This document shows, piece after piece, positions 1 through 5,347 of a stretch of DNA of 34,219 bases (position 1 is the first letter of the stretch; each line of letters opens with the position of its first letter). Under the pieces are notes generated by a model. That model was not told the origin of the DNA. It ran no database searches and saw only the letters and a list, made by a program, of their open reading frames with translations. A program made the position numbers and the translations under genes. The stretch comes from Iamia sp. SCSIO 61187 (GTDB lineage Bacteria; Actinomycetota; Acidimicrobiia; Acidimicrobiales; Iamiaceae). The stretch covers positions 1-34,219 of the forward strand of contig NZ_CP050950.1 of the NCBI RefSeq assembly GCF_019443745.1, given 5' to 3'.

Positions 1-162
1 AGGCGAGGGTGGTCATGGCACCGGGGCCGGAGGAAGCGTCGAGACCCCCGTAGCGGCCCGCACCCGGGGGGTCCGTAACCCTCAGCGGCTGACCGCTCCC
101 GTGGGGACCGACTTCGAGGCCTGCGCTCACCCGCCAGACCTCGCCTTCCGGGCCGAGACGGT

Positions 163-195
163 CCACCGTGTGCACGGTGCCACGGGTTACCGTGG
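163..195. promoter_or_regulatory. Cluster 1 of the ACGGTG/CACCGT motif, directly upstream of parA
   Basis: Hexamers lie at 164-169 (CACCGT), 174-179 (ACGGTG), 182-187 (ACGGGT) and 188-193 (TACCGT). The segment 180-195 is an inverted repeat, CCACGG-GTTA-CCGTGG. TACCGT at 188-193 also fits the actinobacterial -10 pattern TANNNT and sits about 7 bases before the parA GTG, which would give a leaderless transcript. Type Ib partition loci commonly carry the centromere and the autoregulatory operator just upstream of parA, so this cluster could serve both roles. Binding is inferred. Confidence 0.6.
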
Positions 196-199
196 CGCC

Positions 200-811
200 G
201 TGACCGTCCTCAGCATCGTCTCCCGCAAGGGCGGGGTCGGCAAGACGACCACCGCCATCTACCTGGCCCGGGCGCTGGCCCAGACCGGGCCCACGCTCCT
301 CGTCGACGCCGACCCCGACCACTCCGCCCTGTCCTGGTCCGAGGGTGCGCCCAACCTCGGCCCCGATGTCATCGCCCTGCCCGTCGCCGACCTCGCCAGG
401 CGGGTCGAGAGCCACCGGGCCCACTACGACCACATCGTGATCGACACACCCCCCGGTGCCGCCCACGCCCCACAGATCGACGGGGCGATCATGGCCGCCG
501 ATGTCGCCGTGATCCCCTGCCCACCCCAGCTGGGCGACATCGACCGCCTGGCCGAGACCGTTGCCATGGTCGAACGGGTCGGCGCGGTGCGCCATGTGCC
601 CTACGTCGTGCTCCTCACCCGCGTCCGCAGCGGCACCCGAGCTGCCCTCGACGCCGGCCCGGCCCTCACCGACGCCGGGCACCCCGTCCTGGCCGCTCAG
701 ATCCCGATGCGCGAGCGCATCGGCCTCAGCTTCGGCGCCGAGCCCGTCGCTGTTCCCGAGTACGACGCCGCCCTCACCGAGATCCTCGCACTGGAGGCCA
801 CCCCCGCATGA
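200..811 (+). CDS. parA: Type Ib ParA-family partition ATPase
   Basis: This is a 203-residue P-loop ATPase of the ParA/MinD superfamily. The deviant Walker A box SRKGGVGKTTT lies within the first 20 residues, and IDTPPG is the Walker B region. There is no N-terminal helix-turn-helix domain, and the length matches short type Ib ParA proteins (ParF, delta), not the type Ia kind. Such proteins move plasmid copies apart on the nucleoid together with a small centromere-binding protein. I chose the GTG at 200 because the Walker box follows it at the normal distance. A longer reading frame from 101 would add residues with no family support and run through operator cluster 1. The stop overlaps the next start as ATGA, so parA and the RHH gene are probably translationally coupled. 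The exact plasmid family is unknown. Confidence 0.9.
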   Translation: MTVLSIVSRKGGVGKTTTAIYLARALAQTGPTLLVDADPDHSALSWSEGAPNLGPDVIALPVADLARRVESHRAHYDHIVIDTPPGAAHAPQIDGAIMAADVAVIPCPPQLGDIDRLAETVAMVERVGAVRHVPYVVLLTRVRSGTRAALDAGPALTDAGHPVLAAQIPMRERIGLSFGAEPVAVPEYDAALTEILALEATPA

Positions 812-1074
812 GCAAGCCCAACGCCTTCAGCGCCCGAGCCACCAAGGCCGCCTCCCGGCCCACGGCCTCCGAAGCCGCGCCCAGGCCGGCGGCCACCAAG
901 AAGCGGCTCACGATCGACCTGATCGACCCCGACGAGTACGCCGCCCTGCGGCAATGGTCGTTCGACACCGACGTCCCCATGACCAAGCTCCTGCGCGCCG
1001 GCGCCGTCATCGCTGCCGCCGATGCCGCGACCCGCTCCCGCATCGAGGCCGCCGCCCGCGACCTCGCCTACTGA
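808..1074 (+). CDS. Ribbon-helix-helix centromere-binding/repressor protein, ParA partner
   Basis: This is an 88-residue protein. About 30 flexible, Ala/Lys/Arg-rich residues are followed by KKRLTIDLIDPDEYAALRQW, which fits the beta strand and first helix of an RHH (MetJ/Arc) fold, and then by a second helix around MTKLLRAGAVIAAA. A flexible basic N-terminus plus a C-terminal RHH domain is the architecture of ParG- and omega-like type Ib partition proteins, whose tail can stimulate the ParA ATPase. It overlaps parA by four bases (ATGA). The family binds short repeats as dimers through the beta ribbon. The 8-bp repeats and palindromes listed in this window are the obvious candidate targets. 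That link is inferred from position and precedent. The second RHH gene at 3693-3887 is an alternative regulator. Confidence 0.82.
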   Translation: MSKPNAFSARATKAASRPTASEAAPRPAATKKRLTIDLIDPDEYAALRQWSFDTDVPMTKLLRAGAVIAAADAATRSRIEAAARDLAY

Positions 1075-1090
1075 CCCCGATCCGCCGCCG

Positions 1091-1132
1091 GCACGGCCTA
1101 CCGTGCCCACTGTCCACCGTGGTACCGTGGGG
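1091..1132. promoter_or_regulatory. Cluster 2 of the ACGGTG/CACCGT motif
   Basis: Inverted hexamer pairs abut at 1093-1104 (ACGGCC then TACCGT) and 1109-1120 (ACTGTC then CACCGT). A further TACCGT at 1123-1128 is exactly 8 bp after CACCGT at 1115. TACCGT at 1123-1128 fits a TANNNT -10 element and lies upstream of the SD (GAAGGA, 1145-1150) and GTG (1158) of the next gene. The cluster lies between the RHH gene stop and that gene, so it could give the gene its own repressed promoter. Confidence 0.55.
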
Positions 1133-1157
1133 TCCAGTTCCAGCGAAGGACGTCGCC

Positions 1158-1559
1158 GTGACTCCAGCCTCCTGGCCGCCACTCCCCCACCTCGACCTGG
1201 CAGACCACGCCGCCTACGAGTGGCTCCTGTCGGACCATCCCTGGGCTCGGGCCGAGCGAGAACGCCGTCGGGCCGCGCACCACGCCCGCGAGACGGGCCA
1301 AGCCGGCCAGATCCTCCAGATCTGCGACCGCCTCGACGACAGCCCACTCGCCGGCCTGGCCGACACCGTGCGGCCGATGGCTGAACGATCCGCCCTCGAA
1401 GCCGAGGTCGAGGCCGTCTACGACGACACCACCCACGTCGCCGACGCCCGCAGGCGCCTCGAGATCGCACGCCAGGTCGCCGGGCACACCGCCTACCGCT
1501 ACCCCACTGCCCTCCTCGGCGGCGCCGCCCGCCACCAGCCACCGCCAGGCGTCGACTGA
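1158..1559 (+). CDS. Unknown protein downstream of the partition genes
   Basis: This is a 133-residue hydrophilic protein, predicted mostly helical, rich in Ala, Arg and acidic residues, with no family I recognise. The GTG start at 1158 is preceded by GAAGGA at 1145-1150, seven bases upstream, which decides the start. A longer frame running from 561 overlaps parA and the RHH gene and is not credible. The middle (ARAERERRRAAHHAR) is strongly charged and the C-terminal third contains another helical segment. It follows parA and the RHH gene but is separated from them by operator-like cluster 2, so it is probably transcribed from its own regulated promoter. A role in maintenance is possible from context only. 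Confidence 0.65.
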   Translation: MTPASWPPLPHLDLADHAAYEWLLSDHPWARAERERRRAAHHARETGQAGQILQICDRLDDSPLAGLADTVRPMAERSALEAEVEAVYDDTTHVADARRRLEIARQVAGHTAYRYPTALLGGAARHQPPPGVD

Positions 1560-1594
1560 GCGAGCCCCACGCCGAGGACCACGCCGCCCACTGG

Positions 1595-1623
1595 CCCACG
1601 GTCCACCGTGGGCACGGTCCCAC
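1595..1623. promoter_or_regulatory. Cluster 3 of the ACGGTG/CACCGT motif (18-bp near-perfect palindrome)
   Basis: CCCACGGTCCACCGTGGG at 1595-1612 is an inverted repeat with 8-bp arms and a 2-bp centre. A further half-site, ACGGTC, follows at 1614-1619. Hexamers abut at 1598-1603 and 1604-1609. It begins 35 bases after the stop of the 1158-1559 gene and heads the long non-coding leader before the SprT-like gene. Confidence 0.6.
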
Positions 1624-2033
1624 TGCTCGACCGGCACGGTCGAGGACACCTCCTCGACCGCTTGGCCGCCGCCCGCGGGTCGAAGGGCCCGGGGGGTCCA
1701 GACCTCCCGGCCGCCGCAGGCGGCGCGCAGCACCGCAGCGCAGCGAGGAGGGGAGCGGTCTTGACCCCCCGGGCACCGGCACGGCACCGACGCCACCGCT
1801 CCACCACCCAGCTCCAGATCGACCACAACGTGTGGGCAGGTCGGCCGGGCCCTTCGGGCCCCTCCCGGGCCGTCAAGGCCATGGACCGGCCCCTGGGGGG
1901 CCTCCGCCCGCGTCCGGCGACCCACTCCTTCGCTGCGCTCCTCGCTAGGGCTCCGCCGCCCTGCGGGCGGTCCCCGGACACGGGCGGCCAGACCTTGACC
2001 GCCGACCGACACGCCCACCAACCGCGGCTCCTA

Positions 2034-2060
2034 GGGGGGCAAGGCAGAGCCTTGCCCCCC
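2034..2060 (+). terminator. Perfect 12-bp stem, 3-nt loop hairpin upstream of the SprT-like gene
   Basis: GGGGGGCAAGGC at 2034-2045 pairs without mismatch with GCCTTGCCCCCC at 2049-2060 around an AGA loop. There is no U-tract, so it could be a factor-independent terminator of the high-GC type, an attenuator, or an mRNA-stabilising leader. It ends 15 bases before the SD of the next gene, so read-through transcripts would carry it in the 5' leader. Confidence 0.5.
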
Positions 2061-2088
2061 AGCACGGGCGACCACAGGAAGGACCGCC

Positions 2089-2769
2089 ATGCCCGCACCG
2101 CCCTCGGAGCCAACGAACGGTATTGTCACGTACGTGACAAAGGAGGTGACGCCCCGCCTCGTCGACGCCGTCACCGCGACCTGGGCTGAGATCCGCCGGC
2201 GGCACCCCGAGGTCCCGGCGGTCGTCCTCACGATCGGGTCAGGCACCCACGGGGAACGGGGCCGGACCCGGCTCGGTCACTACGCGGCCCGCCGGTGGGT
2301 GCCCGCCACAGGGGAGGGGAGCGCGCTGGCCGAGCTGTTCGTCGGGGGCGAAGGGCTCCGGGCTGGGCCCGCCGAGCTGCTCGACACCTTGCTCCACGAG
2401 GCCGCCCACGGCCTGGCCGACGCCAGAGGCGTCCGCGACACCAGCCGAGGTGGCCGCTACCACAACGCCCGGTACCGCACGATCGCCGAGGAGCTCGGCC
2501 TGGTCGTCTCCCAGCACCCCACGCGGGGCTGGAGCACCACGACCCTCAGCGAGGCCACCCGCACCGCCTACCGGGCCGTGCTCGAGGACCTCGCACAAGC
2601 CATCACCGCCTACCGACACCCCGAACCGACCGGTGGCCGAGCCAGCAACAACAACGGCGTCGTGCTCACCTGCGCCTGCGGCCGCCGCATCCGCGCCTCG
2701 GACACCGTCGCAGCAGCCGGCCCCATCACCTGCGGGCTCTGCTCCACCGACTTCGCCCCGGCCTCCTGA
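2089..2769 (+). CDS. SprT-like zinc metallopeptidase with C-terminal zinc ribbon
   Basis: This is a 226-residue protein. LLHEAAHGLA gives the HExxH zinc-peptidase motif at residues 103-107. A downstream RGGRYHNARYRTIAEELGL segment (His125) provides the third ligand region typical of SprT-like domains. A C-terminal zinc-ribbon-like segment has Cys195, Cys197, Cys215 and Cys218. SprT-like proteins include the DNA-protein crosslink proteases of the Spartan group, and plasmid copies of unknown role are common in actinobacteria. AGGAAGG at 2076-2082 places the SD six bases before ATG 2089. An 18-bp palindrome (2123-2140) lies inside the first codons, and the coding sequence is preceded by a 12-bp hairpin. 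A DNA-linked protease role, for example on relaxase-DNA adducts, is speculative. Confidence 0.75.
   Translation: MPAPPSEPTNGIVTYVTKEVTPRLVDAVTATWAEIRRRHPEVPAVVLTIGSGTHGERGRTRLGHYAARRWVPATGEGSALAELFVGGEGLRAGPAELLDTLLHEAAHGLADARGVRDTSRGGRYHNARYRTIAEELGLVVSQHPTRGWSTTTLSEATRTAYRAVLEDLAQAITAYRHPEPTGGRASNNNGVVLTCACGRRIRASDTVAAAGPITCGLCSTDFAPAS
2123..2140. promoter_or_regulatory. 18-bp perfect palindrome inside the start of the SprT-like gene
   Basis: TTGTCACGTACGTGACAA is fully self-complementary and falls over codons 12-17. It is followed at once by an SD-like AAGGAGG (2139-2145) and GTG at 2146, so a second, shorter start or a downstream operator is conceivable. It is too AT-rich and too perfect to be explained by codon choice alone in this GC-rich window. 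Confidence 0.45.
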
Positions 2770-2902
2770 CCGCCCAGAGCCGCTCTGACGAGCAGACCGA
2801 AACCTCCGCACCTTCCCACCCGACCCGAGGCGCCAGACGGCTCACGGGGCCACACAGCGCCGGCGCAGTGGGGGAGCGGTGGGGGAGCGGTGGGCCCCCG
2901 TT

Positions 2903-2930
2903 CGTCAGTCCCTGCGAAGCAGGGCTGACG
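2903..2930. terminator. Strong hairpin downstream of the SprT-like gene
   Basis: CGTCAG (2903-2908) and CCCTGC (2910-2915) pair with GCAGGG (2919-2924) and CTGACG (2925-2930) around a GAA loop, with one bulged T. The total is 12 base pairs. No U-tract follows. It could end SprT-like gene transcripts, but it lies about 130 bases past the stop. Confidence 0.4.
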
Positions 2931-3609
2931 AGGTTCCATCATCTCCTGCGTCCGCAAAGGCGCGCACCGCACCCCTATCGGGTGGGATGAACGCTGAGCA
3001 CCGCCGTAGGCGGTTCCTCTGCTCGACGCCATCCACAGCTCCGACAAGGGGACGCAGCACAACCGTGCGTGCGAAGTCGACCACCGTGGCAGTCACCGGG
3101 TAGCCCTCGCTCACCATCGTCGGTCGATCTCTCGACGACGACACCCGCTGCCCTGTGTCCCCGGGCCTCAAGGGGGGTGGCCAGCTCACGGTGCTAGTCG
3201 TGCGCTGGAGCCTGCGCCAGAACGTGTACGCGTCACCCGACCGTCCGAGCCGCCACCGAGGAGGTGACGAGCCTGACTGACGCCGAGCACTTGGGCGCTC
3301 GTTCCGGACCCCAGACCGCCCGACCACGCCGGCGTGACGCTGCTCCCAGGCAGCCCACAACACCCCTCCGCCGGCCAGGCCGACGGAGCAGGGGTGCTGC
3401 TTGCCTCGAGCGCCGCGCTCTCCGGGTCAACGGATACACGGGCGACGAGACCACCAGCAGGCCGGTCCCAGTTCGTATGGGTGAACCGCTCCACTCGCGG
3501 AGCATCCGGCTCTTGATGTCATCCAGCCCTGCTGGGGTTCGCTCGAGGGCGCGCTGAACCAAACCGTTGGCCCACGGCGCTTCCCCCAGACCGGGAAACC
3601 CGGTACACT

Positions 3610-3680
3610 CAGGGGTGCTTGTTAAGCGGCTCGTGATGTGGGCCGACGGTGGGGGCCCCGACCAACTGGTCGGGGCTTCT
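3610..3680 (+). ncRNA. Possible small RNA ending in an intrinsic terminator
   Basis: TACACT at 3604-3609 fits a -10 hexamer and would start a transcript near 3616. About 40 bases on, GCCCCGACC (3655-3663) pairs perfectly with GGTCGGGGC (3668-3676) around AACT and is followed by TTCT, the best terminator-like structure of this area. There is no reading frame between them worth calling. The RNA would converge on the minus-strand RHH gene (3693-3887) and could also simply be a terminator for unseen upstream transcription. No -35 is clear. Confidence 0.3.
3655..3680 (+). terminator. Intrinsic terminator-like hairpin
   Basis: A nine-base perfect stem, GCCCCGACC / GGTCGGGGC, with a 4-nt loop (AACT), is followed by TTCT on the plus strand. 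It lies 13-38 bases beyond the stop codon of the minus-strand RHH gene and may act from both sides. Confidence 0.5.
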
Positions 3681-3692
3681 GCGCGTCAGGGG

Positions 3693-3887
3693 CTAACTCG
3701 CCTGAGCAACCTCCCCGTTGTCGTCGAGACCGCGGAGGACGAGCTGCTCGGTGTAGGCAGCGAGGGACAACCCCTCAGCCTCGGCCTGGGCTCGCAACGC
3801 TTTGAGCCGTTCCGGATCCACCCGAAACGCCACCGCCTTGCGGCGGCGGGCACTCTCAGGCTGCGTGGGCCCACTGCGGTGTGACAT
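3693..3887 (-). CDS. Second small ribbon-helix-helix-type protein
   Basis: This is a 64-residue protein. After a basic N-terminal arm (ARRRKAV), the segment AFRVDPERLKALRAQAEAEGLSLAAYTEQLVLRGL fits a strand-helix-helix RHH/CopG-like domain. Such proteins act as copy-number repressors, antitoxins or operon repressors. The ATG at 3887 has no SD, but the minus-strand promoter places the transcript start at about the A of ATG, so the mRNA is probably leaderless. A 7+7-bp palindrome covers that promoter and suggests autoregulation. No toxin partner is visible next to it. It is an alternative candidate for binding the motif clusters found elsewhere in the window. Confidence 0.65.
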   Translation of the reverse strand: MSHRSGPTQPESARRRKAVAFRVDPERLKALRAQAEAEGLSLAAYTEQLVLRGLDDNGEVAQAS

Positions 3888-3893
3888 GCGCCG

Positions 3894-3914
3894 AGTATCG
3901 CGGGTTTACCCGCG
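3894..3914 (-). promoter_or_regulatory. Leaderless promoter with overlapping palindromic operator for the RHH gene
   Basis: On the minus strand, GATACT (plus 3894-3899) is a -10 element ending seven bases before the ATG at 3887. Immediately upstream and overlapping it, plus-strand CGCGGGTTTACCCGCG (3899-3914) has 7-bp perfect arms around TT. This arrangement is what an autorepressed small RHH gene usually has. Confidence 0.45.
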
Positions 3915-4061
3915 CGGAGTGGGGGATGGTCTGTCAGTCCGCGCCGGGACGTCGCCGCGGGCTGGTTTGGACTGGCCAGCAGCCGGTGATCATGGCGGTG
4001 CTGGTGCCGCCCTCGGGCCACTTCCCCCTCCCGCCCCGAGGGCCCGGGCGGCGGCCCCGGC

Positions 4062-4325
4062 TCAGCCCAGGCCCTTCGGCACGACCCGCACCGGAGGGAC
4101 CCGAGGTCGTGGGCGCGGTCGGTACGGGCGCCGCGCCGAGGCCACGCCGGCGGCCTCCAGGGCCTCGGCCCACGACCCTTCGTGACGAACCACCGTCTGC
4201 GACGAGGGATGGTCGACCCCGGTGGCCCGGCGCCACCGCTCGTAGTCCTCGAGCAACAGCGGCGACCCCACCGCCTGGGCCGCCGCAGCCACCGAGGCCA
4301 AGCACTCCGTGCGCGTCCACCTCAT
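4062..4325 (-). CDS. Small protein with one homing-endonuclease-associated repeat (HNH_repeat-like)
   Basis: This is an 87-residue protein. Residues 3-61 read as one homing-endonuclease-associated repeat: WTRTECLASVAAAAQAVG, then DYERWRRATG, then PSSQTVVRHEGSW and AEALEAAGV. This helical DNA-binding module normally occurs in several copies beside HNH or LAGLIDADG nucleases. Here it stands alone with a basic Pro/Arg-rich tail and no nuclease domain, so it may be a small DNA-binding protein or a remnant. It may be cotranscribed with the winged-helix-like gene upstream (4398-4709), with a 72-base gap. The repeat assignment is by recognised consensus, not a search. Confidence 0.6.
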   Translation of the reverse strand: MRWTRTECLASVAAAAQAVGSPLLLEDYERWRRATGVDHPSSQTVVRHEGSWAEALEAAGVASARRPYRPRPRPRVPPVRVVPKGLG

Positions 4326-4397
4326 CGGCCCCCGATGTTCCCGGTGGCGGGCCCTCGCACACGCTTGGCCTGGCCAAGCGGCGGCCGCCGAGGTCGC

Positions 4398-4709
4398 TCA
4401 CGCGGGGTAGAGGAGCTCGTCGACCCACTCCCGGTACCTGAGCCATCCCCGCCGCTGGCCGACGGTGTTGATCCGCCTCACCGTCTGGTGACCCGCCGGT
4501 GTTCGAGCGATCAGACCGCCCGGGGCCACCTCGACGAGGCCCGCGGCGGTGAGCCGCTCCAACGATCGTCGCTTCTCGAGCTCCTCGACCGAGCGGAAGG
4601 CCTGGCGCATCAGCTGGTCCGGTGCTGCACCCTCGACACCCAGATACGACAACACGATGAAGTCGACACCCGAGTCGACCGGCGGCCTCGGAGCCCCATC
4701 AGGGAACAC
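4398..4709 (-). CDS. Winged-helix-like DNA-binding protein
   Basis: This is a 103-residue protein. The central part, SLERLTAAGLVEVAPGGLIARTPAGHQTVRRI, looks like the recognition-helix and wing portion of a MarR/PadR-like winged helix, and EELEKRRSLERL precedes it. The start is a GTG at 4709 inside a palindrome (GAACACACGTTTGTTC, 4704-4719). Operator cluster 4, with six 8-bp repeats, lies 30-75 bases upstream, so the partition RHH protein could control this gene. The gene diverges from the toxin-antitoxin operon starting at 5054. Its own target is unknown, and the palindrome over its start is one possibility. Confidence 0.6.
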   Translation of the reverse strand: MFPDGAPRPPVDSGVDFIVLSYLGVEGAAPDQLMRQAFRSVEELEKRRSLERLTAAGLVEVAPGGLIARTPAGHQTVRRINTVGQRRGWLRYREWVDELLYPA

Positions 4710-4738
4710 ACGTTTGTTCTATCACCGGGGTCCACCCG

Positions 4739-4784
4739 ACGGTGCCACGGTGCAACGGTGGCACGGTGGCACGGTGCCACGGGC
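4739..4784. promoter_or_regulatory. Cluster 4: six direct 8-bp repeats of the ACGGTG motif
   Basis: ACGGTG begins at 4739, 4747, 4755, 4763 and 4771, and a variant ACGGGC begins at 4779. The period is exactly 8 bp. The octads read ACGGTGCC, ACGGTGCA, ACGGTGGC, ACGGTGGC, ACGGTGCC and ACGGGCTC. Tandem short repeats with fixed phase are how RHH dimers such as omega (7 bp) and MetJ (8 bp) polymerise on DNA. The array lies between the divergent winged-helix gene (GTG at 4709) and the antitoxin/toxin operon (ATG at 5054). Confidence 0.75.
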
Positions 4785-5053
4785 TCCCGACGGGTGGCGC
4801 CAGGCGCGCTAGCCCTGCTCAGAGGGCCGGCCCTGCGGACCTCGACCCTGCGCCTGGGCGGACCCGCCGCAACGCCGCTCGGCCCCAAGGGGGTGCTGCG
4901 CCCGCTGCGCAGGCTCGCAGCGGCGGCTCTGCCGCCGCCCGTCGGGAGTGTGCGGCGGGTCCGCTCCACCGGGCCCAACACCGGGGGCCCTGGCGCTCCA
5001 GGGGCGCCACAGCAGGGCCACCTCGAGCCCGGCACCAACACCAGGAGGACCCC

Positions 5054-5347
5054 ATGACTGCCACCGACACCCCAGCTACGATGGAGGCCGTGGACCAGGA
5101 TCTGACCCCCTTCGAGGCCGAGTTGCGGCGCTACGAGGCCGGCCAGATCACCCGTGACGACCTGGTCTCCTGGCTCGCAGGTCACCAGTGGAAGCCCCTG
5201 CGCATCGATCCGATGGAGGACATCGCGGTCGCTCAGAGCCAGCCCGGGACCGTCGAGGACGTCTACGAGGCGTTCCACGACGGGCGGATCGACCTGGATC
5301 TCATCGCCGCCGTCGAGGCGCTCAGCGAGGCCACCACCAAGGCATGA
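5054..5347 (+). CDS. Putative antitoxin of an epsilon/zeta-like toxin-antitoxin pair
   Basis: This is a 97-residue acidic protein with ATG at 5054 and a strong SD, AGGAGGA, at 5043-5049. FEAELRRYEAGQITRDDLVSWL and later EDVYEAFHDGRIDLDLIAAVEAL look helical. The stop overlaps the zeta-like toxin start as ATGA, the usual antitoxin-first arrangement with translational coupling. I do not recognise the sequence as a classical epsilon protein, so the role rests on gene order, size and acidity. The operator-like octad array (4739-4784) lies about 270 bases upstream, across a GC-rich leader with hairpins in which I see no gene. Confidence 0.62.
   Translation: MTATDTPATMEAVDQDLTPFEAELRRYEAGQITRDDLVSWLAGHQWKPLRIDPMEDIAVAQSQPGTVEDVYEAFHDGRIDLDLIAAVEALSEATTKA

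Larger units (their letters stand above)
1560..2088. other. Structured non-coding region between the partition module and the SprT-like gene
   Basis: I find no convincing gene in these 529 bases, and frames that stay open here lack family features. The region opens with operator-like cluster 3. It then holds a hairpin at 1626-1644 (CTCGACCG-GCA-CGGTCGAG), with a second CTCGACCG copy at 1653-1660, and a GGGCCC-TTC-GGGCCC hairpin near 1848-1862. GC-rich direct and inverted pieces of the type GCAGCGCAGCGAGGAG / CTGCGCTCCTCGCT follow near 1734-1750 and 1930-1945. It ends with a 12-bp perfect hairpin at 2034-2060. A replication origin or a long regulatory leader are both possible. Neither is shown. 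Confidence 0.4.
2770..3692. other. Long stretch without a confident gene
   Basis: About 920 bases lie between the SprT-like gene and the minus-strand RHH gene. Open frames exist on both strands but are rich in Ser/Arg/Pro and lack a good SD or recognisable domain. One minus-strand frame (about 2905-3363) has a plausible hydrophobic core in its middle and could be a decayed gene. The sequence contains tandem GTGGGGGAGCG copies near 2868-2890, a strong hairpin at 2903-2930, an ACCGGGAAACCCGGT palindrome at 3590-3604, and a possible small RNA at about 3610-3680. No tRNA or attachment site was recognised. Confidence 0.35.

Noticed and set aside
101-199. N-terminal extension of ParA
   Set aside because: It crosses operator cluster 1, has no family match, and the GTG at 200 places the Walker A box normally.
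2905-3363. Minus-strand frame in the 2.8-3.6 kb gap
   Set aside because: Part of it looks ordered, but the Arg/Ser bias, the absent SD and the lack of a family make it at best a decayed gene.
4704-4719. LexA (SOS) box
   Set aside because: GAAC and GTTC are 8 bases apart, not 4, so it does not fit the actinobacterial SOS box.
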